Of a DNA stretch of 64,000 bases, positions 56,197 through 64,000 are shown one piece after another. Numbering within the stretch: position 1 is the first letter of the stretch; every line of letters starts with the position of its first letter. Location of the stretch: assembly GCA_001179505.1 (NCBI GenBank), contig CDMY01000352.1:1-64000 (forward strand), read 5' to 3'. Origin of the DNA: Vitrella brassicaformis (lineage: Eukaryota; Sar; Vitrellaceae). Position numbers and translations under genes: made by a program. Below the pieces are notes generated by a model, which was not told the DNA's origin, made no database searches, and was given only the letters and a program-made list of their open reading frames with translations.

Positions 56197-57515
56197 CGCA
56201 GGGTGGATAGAAGGGAGTAGATGGATGGATGGACGGACGGATGTAAAGGATAGAGAGAGAGATTGAGAGAGATTCCCGTGTGTGTGCAAATCCATCGCAT
56301 GTGTGTGTGTGCGTGTGTGTGTGGTGGGTGAGTGACTCACTAACGTAGCTGCTAATGTTCAGACAGCATTGACTGACTTGACAGCGACGCAACTGCAGGA
56401 TGTGGTTGTCTTGTTTTGACGCGTTGTTTGCCTGTGGATTGCGCTGCTTATAAGACTGCACACACAATAGTCAGCCCTGATCACCGTCATCACGGCCATC
56501 GATCAGGCTCGCCGTCGTGTGTGTCGTCTCATGAGCCGCACAAGACCAGGACCGCCGATATGACTACTTGTACCTGTTCGGGTGTGCAGAAAGACAGAGA
56601 GATGAGGGGGAACGACTTGGGTGTGTAGATATATATGTGTCACAGCGCTGAGTGACTCGACTTGCTGGCGACTTGCCTTTGCTTACTGTATCTTGTCGAC
56701 TGTGCTGCTCGTGTGCCGACGCGTGCGACGGCAAATCGGATTGGGCACCTCAAACAACGGTGCTCGATCAGGTTCGTTGTCGGGTGCATCGTGCATGATC
56801 GGTGCAGGCCTGGCCAAGACAGCTTACTGGAATACTTGATGCGTGTGTATATTGGCACACACAGTGGAATGTCCGCTTCGTTAAGATGACCAGTCAGTCG
56901 GCTGATGCAAACCAAACCATGCAAGTCGCGTCGCTTCCCGCGACAGGAAAGGAGCATGTCTCACTCATCCAGTCCACCACATCAGTCTATCTCACGCAGC
57001 CACCAATCAGACCAAAACACAAAAATACCCCCTCGTGTGTGTGTGCAGTGCGCAGAGGGTCCCAGAGAGAGGAAAGGTTCGATCGTTTGTATGTACAAGC
57101 AGCCCAACCAGCAGTCAGCTTAGCGGCAACCTATACAGACACCACGGACGGCAGGCAGTGTACTGCACACAGTACTTGAAACCAGCCAACCATTCACTCA
57201 CTCACTCACACTCTCGGATGCAGCCATCGTCATTCAAATGTAATTGATTGCGCGCGTCACGTATGGTGACGAGTACGCACACACGAGCTCCGTTACGCAG
57301 ACCACCAGTTGGCCCACCACACGCAGCAGCTCAGCCTGGCTGGCTGGCTGGCTGGCTGCTTGTCTGCCTTGGTGCGTGTGGGGACACCTCATCTCATTGA
57401 CACACTCAGTCACTCACTCAAGAAACTCTCTGCAGCGTAAAGCTACACTCCTTTATATGCTGTCCACGTCACGTCACTCACGTCCGTCATGAGAATACCC
57501 TCCCCATCATCTCTG
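56197..57515. other. Intergenic, no gene seen
   Basis: Convergent spacer with short (GT)n at 56277-56325 and TGGCTGGCTGGCTGGC at about 57338-57357. No splice-consistent protein found. Confidence 0.65.
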
Positions 57516-59094
57516 TCAGAGACGCCAAAACTGTTATGCCCTGTCAGACATACACAACACAAACCCACCCGACACACGGAAGACGTCCATCCCTGTCTGC
57601 CTTTCTGTCGCCGAGTGCTTCGCTTTGCCACCCAGGTACCTGTTTAGAGAGTGCCTCGAGGAAGGTGTTGCCGGCGAAGAGCAGAAAGACTACTCCCCCT
57701 GCCAGCGCTGCCGCACGCTCAGACACATAAGACGTCAGAAGCGAACCTGACATCACATCACGCCACACCACACCACACCACACACACAGAGGCAGATCAG
57801 ATGCACTCATGTGTGGGGATTGATTGGCAGGGATGGCAAAGGCTTCTCCTGACCTCCGACGACGGCGATGAAAGTGGCGATCATGTGTCCGACTGATCCG
57901 CCCACGACGACTCCCCATGGGTTCTTGGCCGCACCCAACGCTATCGTGCTGATCATCGACTTGTCGCCCCACTCAGCCACAAAGATCAACGAAAACGTCT
58001 CTACGTAGACACACACAAACACCGCGATGAAGAACAGACAGACGCACCTCCCACAACATAAGCCTTCCCACTCACTGACCAACAAGAATGGCCCATTGTG
58101 TGGGAGAGAGACCGAATCGTGTCTGCTGTTTCTCGACCTCCTGCTGGGCCTCTTCGAACTCCTCATTCTCCTCGCCCTCCTTGCCCTCCTCCAGCCCCGC
58201 CTTGATGTTCTGCACGCCGAATAACACCAGCAGGGCGGCGGCGGCGTAGTCGTCGAAGGGGACGGTGGTGGTGAAGGGCAGCGCGTGGAACACCTGACCT
58301 ATCAACACCGATATTGCCGTCATCAGTATCAACGCACCAGTCGTCCCTAATGGCACACACACACACACAGCCACACAGCCACACAGCCACACAGCCACAC
58401 ACACGCAGATCCCATTGGTGGCTGGCAGGCAGGCAGGCAGGCAGACAGGCGTACCGATGAAGACGAGCCGCCTCGAGTACTTGAGCGAGAGCAGGGCCGA
58501 GATAAAGAAGGTCTTGTCGCCGATCTCAGACAAAAAGATGAGCGAGAAGCCAGCAATCAGCGCCGAATAGAACTCAGGCACGGCAGTCTGCAGGAAGGGC
58601 AGCGTGGGCAGCGTCAGGGCCGCTGGCGGGAAGGGCGGCACCGACGGCAACGGCGGGCTGGGAATCGCCACCGACGCAACAGCGGGAATCACGCTGCTGA
58701 TCAGGGGCATCAGTGCCACCGCCACAGCAGTTACACCCGCAACCATCTTCCGCAACCTCTTCGGGTTGGCCCTCATTCTTGCAAGCCAGCTGTCCATGTG
58801 CGCATGGTCGTCCTCGAGAGGGCTGAAAGACGGTGGGACTGGGACTGGTCGTCGTAGTGGTGACACCACCTCAGGACCATCATCGCGATCAGCGGGTGGG
58901 TCCAGATCAGTCACCCGCCTAGACAGCAGCGGCGTGTGGCGGATCTCTGTCAGCGGCTGTTGCCTGCGTGATGCATCTACAGGGATGGCTGTGCGTCGGA
59001 GGGCAGCGGGACGAGCAGGTCTGAATGCCGCGATGGGTGCCGCCAGCGACAAAAGCAATGACAGCGCGGATAGAGGCACCACTGATGCTCTCAT
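57516..59094 (-). CDS. GDT1/PAM71-type (UPF0016) cation transporter with bipartite plastid leader
   Basis: Five exons (58455-59094, 58080-58346, 57854-58000, 57640-57746, 57516-57530) join in phase to 391 aa. The N-terminus is a signal peptide ([18 protein letters not shown]) followed by [11 protein letters not shown], a Phe-led, basic transit segment typical of import into secondary plastids. After a Ser/Pro-rich linker and a membrane segment come the two duplicated UPF0016 halves. Each has its ExGD(K) motif: [13 protein letters not shown] in the first and [13 protein letters not shown] in the second, each followed by paired membrane helices. Plant and yeast relatives move Mn2+/Ca2+ across chloroplast envelope, thylakoid or Golgi membranes. 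With the plastid leader, a role in manganese or calcium supply to the plastid is likely. The last exon (4 codons) is the least certain. The promoter is shared with the DMT gene. Confidence 0.92.
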
Positions 59095-59140
59095 CGTGGC
59101 GTAGCCTGGCGGTGATTAAGGGGAGCTCTCCAAGCTTACT

Positions 59141-59148
59141 AGCTCGCA
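59141..59148. promoter_or_regulatory. AGCTCGCA octamer in bidirectional promoter
   Basis: Lies in the 170-base spacer between the GDT1-type start (59094, -) and the DMT-type start (59265, +), 47 bases from the former. Confidence 0.45.
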
Positions 59149-59264
59149 CGGAGCAGAAAGATTTCTGTGTTCTCCTTCTCCTTGGGCGTTCCCAACGTTC
59201 CTACCTATCGGCGAGGCGAGAGCGACGTTTGAATTCTCCCCACCGGAGTGGGAGCGGTGTTTTC

Positions 59265-61167
59265 ATGACCGTCGACGATGGCTGCAGCGCCAGCGAGGCA
59301 GTGGCATCCCCTGCCACCTTCCTCGCCACACACACACCAGCGCCGCCGCACAAATCCAGCAGCCCTCGCGTCAATTTCAGCTCACCTGATGATGGTGCGT
59401 ACCGACCTGCAGCCACCTGTCTGGGACGGAAGCACGATGAGGCTGATGATGTTGACGACAGCACACCCCAGTTCGAGTGGACGGCGACGGCGCAGTCGAC
59501 GGGCTCGACGCTGTCGCTGCCCGATAGCCCCACACACACCGACACGGCGAGTCCAGGGGCCCTCCACTCCCTCTTTGGCAGACCCCTGTATGCCAAGCTG
59601 GGGACTGCAGACGACTCGCCGGCACGCAGACAGCAGCAGCACCAGCATCATCAAGACGCAGACGTCCTGGAGGTCACGAAGCTGACAGTCAGTGTCGACA
59701 GTAACAGCGATGCTGCTGTGGCTGTGGGTGTGGGTGTGGCGGCCCCACCACGGAAGCGGGGCAGATTGGAGGCTTCCCTCGGCCTCATCTTATGCGGCGC
59801 CTCCGCATTCTTTTTCGCCTTGGCGTGTAAGCAGAGGCAGAGCAGAGCACCACACATGGATATCGACCCACAAAGCAGTCCTCATCACACGACAAACAAA
59901 CCTTTGTCGTGTGTGTGTTTCCTGCGTGCAGCGATGTTTGTGAAGATTGCGAGCAAGGAGGTCCCCGTCGCCTACATCATCTTCTCGCGCGGCTTCTTGC
60001 AGACGGTCTTGGCGGTGGCCAGTATGCTGCTGCAGGGGGTGATGGAGGGGCGGTGGGTCAACTTGCTGGGCCAGCGGGGCATCAGGCATCTGCTCTTCTG
60101 CCGCGGCCTGTTTGGGGCTTTCGCTGTGGGCTTGTTCTTCTTCACTGTCACGCAGCTGCCGCTTGGGGACGCGTCGGCCGTCTTTTTCACCTCACCTATT
60201 GTTACGGTACAGCAGCACACCGACACCGACACAGAGAGACGGAAAGGCAGACAGACATGTGTTTTGTCTGTGTGTGTGTTTCGCCGTTTCCGCCACTCCA
60301 CAGGCGTTGCTAGCGTACCTGGTTCTGGGCGAGGCGTGGGCCGCATCCAACTGGATCATCGCTTTCGTGTCCTTCTGCGGTGTGATGCTCATCGCCCGCC
60401 CATCTGCGCTCTTCCCCCCCTCCCTCCTTCCCCCCGACCCATGCGCTGCTGGCGGCCACCGGCTGCTGTCAGACCACGAGCTGTACCCCCTGCACGCCGC
60501 CCTCGACTGCTCTCACCGTGCCTCGCCGCCACACCTGGTGCCTCGGACAGGGGCCGTGTGTCTCGCCTTCGTCGGCGCTATCAGCGGTATTAGGGTGGGG
60601 GAGAGATGCGCATGGCATGTGGTCCAACGTATTCATCATGTGCTGTTCTGTGCTGTCACACGTCACACAGGAGCCGTTGCGCTGTGTTTTGTGCGTTTGA
60701 TCGGCAAGCGGACGGAGCCTTTGGTGCTCGTCAACTACTTTGGCCTGTGCACGTCAGCGGTGTCTTTGGCGCTGGTGATGGCCTTCACTCCGCCGCAGAC
60801 AGTTGACTTCGCCTCGGTGTCGATGGGCTCGTGGCTGGCCACTGTCGGTGTGGGCTTCCTGGGCTTCTCGGCACAGTGGTGCCTCAACAAGGGTCTCCAG
60901 CTGGAGAAGGCAGGACCGGCAGGTACGGTACCCAGAAAATACACAACCACACCCAGAGTGCTCTCAATCACTCGTCGTCTGTTCTGTGTGTCCGTGGGTG
61001 TGGGCGTGTGCGCAGCGTTCATGCGGAATTTGGACGTGGCCTTGGCCTTCATTTTCCAGGTGTGCATACTGGGGGTCCCCCTGGACCCGCTGTCCGTCAC
61101 CGGCGCGGGCCTTGTAGTGGGCTCTGCCTCGGTGATGGTGCTGCGCAAGTGCGTGAGTGGCCAATAG
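59265..61167 (+). CDS. Drug/metabolite transporter superfamily (EamA) membrane protein
   Basis: Five exons (59265-59826, 59932-60206, 60304-60586, 60671-60922, 61016-61167) join in phase to about 507 aa. A ~165-residue Ser/Thr/Pro/Asp-rich cytosolic N-terminus precedes about ten membrane helices in two EamA repeats. The first repeat has GLILCGASAFFFALASMFVK, IIFSRGFLQTVLAV, LLFCRGLFGAFAVGLFFFTV and LGDASAVFFTSPIVTALLAY with LGE, then GVMLIARPSALF. The second has GAVALCFVRLIGKR, LVLVNYFGLC, WLATVGVGFLGFSAQWCLNK and LDVALAFIFQVCILGVPLD. Relatives include SLC35G-type and plastid or plasma-membrane transporters; substrate cannot be predicted. The loop between the halves (about 60415-60540) is unusually long, Pro/Cys-rich and could include an unseen intron. 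Confidence 0.88.
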
Positions 61168-62215
61168 GGGAGGAGGGCAGAGAGGGCGGCGTGACGCGAC
61201 GCATGATACGTGCGTGTTGGTTGTGCAGACAGACAGACAGAGAGGGACGTACACACACATTTTCAGTATGTATCCATTTTCATCACGCAAGGTGTGGTGT
61301 GGGTGGACGAGCGAAGCTCTTGCGTGACGTGCATCTGTGGCTTTGTTGGTTGATGCGTCTGTCAGTGGGCCTCACGCGGCCCTTGTTGGTTTGGTAGAAG
61401 GAAGGCAGATAGGGAGCTTTCTCTGTGCACGGCCAGGCCAGCGTGTGTGTGTGGGTAGTCAGTGCGATGACACGAACACAGGGATGGACCTGAAGGTGGG
61501 TGGGAGGGATTCCTTCTGTTTATGTGTGACCTGACCCTATCGTGTGTGTTGTCTGTCTTGATTCGTTTGGAGAGGGTTGAATGGATAATTGACAATTTGA
61601 GCTGTTGAACCCCATCCCTCCCCTTACAGCCTCACAACATCTCAACACTGGCTCTCTGATGTCCTGCAGTGGTCCATTTCATCCATCACCTAGAGCTGGA
61701 CAACAGACGCGATGGATACCTTGAGTGTACCACCAAGTCTGTAGCGCAGCTGGAGGTGACGGATGAACAAGACCACAGTTGCGAGGCGACATCACATCAT
61801 CAGGTCATGGAAACCCCCCGCCCCATCTCATTTCAGTCCACCCAGCGAGATGTACACCACCGCCGCCACAGATGCCGCCAACGCTCTTCGCCCATGTCCG
61901 CAGCAATGAAACAGATCTGATGGATGCTCTGCGTGCATCATCAGGTCTGTGTAATGGCTGTGGACACGGCAGAACGAGACACTGACCACATCAAGTGGGC
62001 GCAACAACTGACAGAAACTGGGCAGCCGACACCCTGCTCTGCTCACTACTCAGGAAAATGCGTCATTGACCGGCTGGCTGGCCGACTGGCTGTTGGCAAA
62101 ATGAGAGCTTCAAAACTGTAGGAAACGCTATGCACATCACACAACCATCTCCCTCCCTCCCTGCCTCCTCTACACACACTCACATACATGCACTGCACAC
62201 CATCGGTTGGTCGGG
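61168..62215. other. Intergenic, no gene seen
   Basis: Convergent spacer. Open frames around 61670-61985 show no signal, family motif or splice continuity. (CA)n(GA)n repeats at 62270-62308 lie inside the last intron of the following gene. Confidence 0.6.
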
Positions 62216-62271
62216 TCAGCCTCCCTTCTCGACCGACGCCTCATCCAGTGCACGGCGCCAATCCTTTGCCA

Positions 62272-62306
<35 letters not shown>

Positions 62307-63222
62307 GCATTCAGGCAGGGCGACAGAGAGAGAGAGAGATGCACACCACCAGTTGGGCGTGTTCTCGCGCCCACACTCACCTCACCTGCCATTTGTCGAT
62401 TCTGGGTCGGTCGTCGAATCGCTTGTTGTACGGCTGTGTGAAGAAGACGTGTCGCCAGATGGGCTCCATGAGGCCGTCCACCACCGTGGGTTTGTCGTCG
62501 AACAGAATGTCGCCCCGGATGAGCGTCTTGTCTCTGGTGAGTATGAGGCGCTGCTTCCACTCGACGCCCAGCTGGTCCACAACCCACTGCACCTTCTCGT
62601 ACGCGCACAGGTCCGTGCAGTTGGGATCTACACATACAACATGGCCGTCCGGCCGATCAGTGCACTGCACCCCTATATGCCTTCACATACCTACCGGGTG
62701 CAGACACGAGGAAGACGTCATGCCCCTCGCTGAGCATCTCCTTGACGGCCTCGATGCCGTAGTCGTTGGGCCTCATGGTCCGCCAGAACCCCGCCACCCC
62801 TGTGATGGCCTCGACGGTGTCGAAGTGCTCAGGCGGAAAGTCCTTGGCGTGGTGCCACTGCTGCCGCTGGTGGGGCTGCAGCAGGGGCACCTCGGGGTGG
62901 TGGATCTTCATGTGGCGGTTGAAGCTGCGGAACACAACACACACGTGCCCATGCGTGAAGACGCCAGTGATCACTTGTGTGATTGTAAGGATCTTCCCAC
63001 GCACCTTTCCTCCCAATCGACGAGGGTGTTGTCCATGTCCACCAGAATGGTCTTCTTCGTCCTCGTCGACGCAGCGCCGCCGTTCATCAGACCAGTAAGC
63101 GGCAATGCAGCAAAAGCCGCCCGGATGCACAGAGTGTCAGCAGATCCAGATAGTATCGCTGGAATGCAGCTGCATGCACTCACCAAGACCCAGAGAATGC
63201 TCATCCAACTCTCCCACCGCAT
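62216..63222 (-). CDS. 5'(3')-deoxyribonucleotidase (NT5C family, HAD fold), N-terminal targeting segment
   Basis: Four exons (63005-63222, 62695-62924, 62386-62627, 62216-62263) join in phase to 245 aa. A hydrophobic N-terminus (SWMSILWVLVSACSCIPAIL) suggests a signal peptide. HAD motif I is ILVDMDNTLVDWEE (nucleophile DMDNT), motif II is VFLVSAP, motif III the Lys in TRDKTLIRGDILFDDKPTVV and motif IV the DD of LFDDKP. The family signature FFTQPYN close to the end is also present. These enzymes dephosphorylate deoxynucleoside monophosphates and help limit dNTP pools. With a signal peptide it may act in an organelle or the secretory path. The ATG overlaps the TGCGAGCT promoter octamer. Divergent partner of the CDC5-like gene. 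Confidence 0.9.
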
Positions 63223-63254
63223 GCGAGCTTGTAGCCAGAAATTCTAAGCTCGCA
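63222..63254. promoter_or_regulatory. Inverted octamer pair TGCGAGCT / AGCTCGCA
   Basis: TGCGAGCT at 63222-63229 (overlapping the nucleotidase ATG on the minus strand) and AGCTCGCA at 63247-63254 form an inverted repeat with a 17-base spacer, upstream of two divergent genes. Confidence 0.5.
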
Positions 63255-63421
63255 CTTGTCGACGCTAGTCTAGCTGCTGTTCGACAGCACACAAGCCGCC
63301 TGTGAATGGCTTGTTACAGCGTATCGACTTTCTGAAGAGGAACGAGGTGTATGATCGCTGCGGCACCCTTGACGCCTGTCTGTCTGTCGGCATTCCCTTT
63401 TTTCTATCGCTGATTGATTAG

Positions 63422-64000
<579 letters not shown>

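Noticed and set aside
56640-57250. Several short open frames between the coiled-coil gene and the GDT1-type gene
   Set aside because: None has family motifs, a signal peptide or phase-compatible neighbours. Composition is like the other spacers.

Overview
This is a nuclear window from an intron-rich eukaryote. Almost every gene is cut into short exons with GT-AG introns of about 60-130 bases, the base composition is GC-balanced, and introns and spacers are full of (CA)n, (TCTG)n and (CCAT)n microsatellites. A GDT1/PAM71-type transporter carries a signal peptide followed at once by an Ala-Phe-Arg-Pro transit-like segment, the leader expected for a plastid surrounded by four membranes. A leaderless triose-phosphate-translocator homologue lies nearby. 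Together these suggest a photosynthetic alveolate or related alga with a secondary red plastid. A chromerid such as Vitrella is my best guess, made from style and content and not from a database match.

Layout. 0-2.1 kb: acyltransferase-3 membrane protein (+). 4.0-9.46 kb and 15.8-21.5 kb: two direct copies of a ~5.5 kb block, each holding two minus-strand genes of unknown function. Between the copies lie an FSH1-type serine hydrolase, a PrsW-type membrane protease, a small charged protein and a secreted beta-sandwich-like protein. 22.8-25.4 kb: secreted discoidin-domain/coiled-coil protein (-). 25.5-39.6 kb: a second, older tandem duplication. Each unit has a non-coding segment, a many-exon secreted helical protein with lysine-rich linkers (-) and a PEBP gene (+). 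Unit 1 is reduced and its PEBP is a remnant; unit 2 is full length (~1,500 aa and an intact PEBP). 40.7-44 kb: phosphate translocator (-) divergent from a Rab5-like GTPase (+). 44.6-50 kb: a ~5.4 kb gene for a membrane-anchored, PPR-containing low-complexity protein (-). 51.6-51.9 kb: 300-base assembly gap. 51.9-64 kb: PP2C phosphatase (-) / coiled-coil protein (+), GDT1 transporter (-) / DMT transporter (+), deoxyribonucleotidase (-) / CDC5-like Myb splicing factor (+, cut by the window end).

Most genes are arranged as head-to-head pairs with 80-350 bases between start codons. Many of these spacers hold the octamer TGCGAGCT or its complement AGCTCGCA, sometimes as a perfect palindrome and sometimes next to a CCCTAA-like box. 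I regard this as a candidate bidirectional core promoter element. The two most novel items are that motif and the exon-modular secreted protein family at 27.1-38.4 kb, whose modules from the central part onward are almost all flanked by phase-1 introns.

Exon coordinates given below were deduced by hand from reading frame, GT/AG dinucleotides and phase continuity. Most proven-family genes close perfectly in phase; uncertain ones are flagged.
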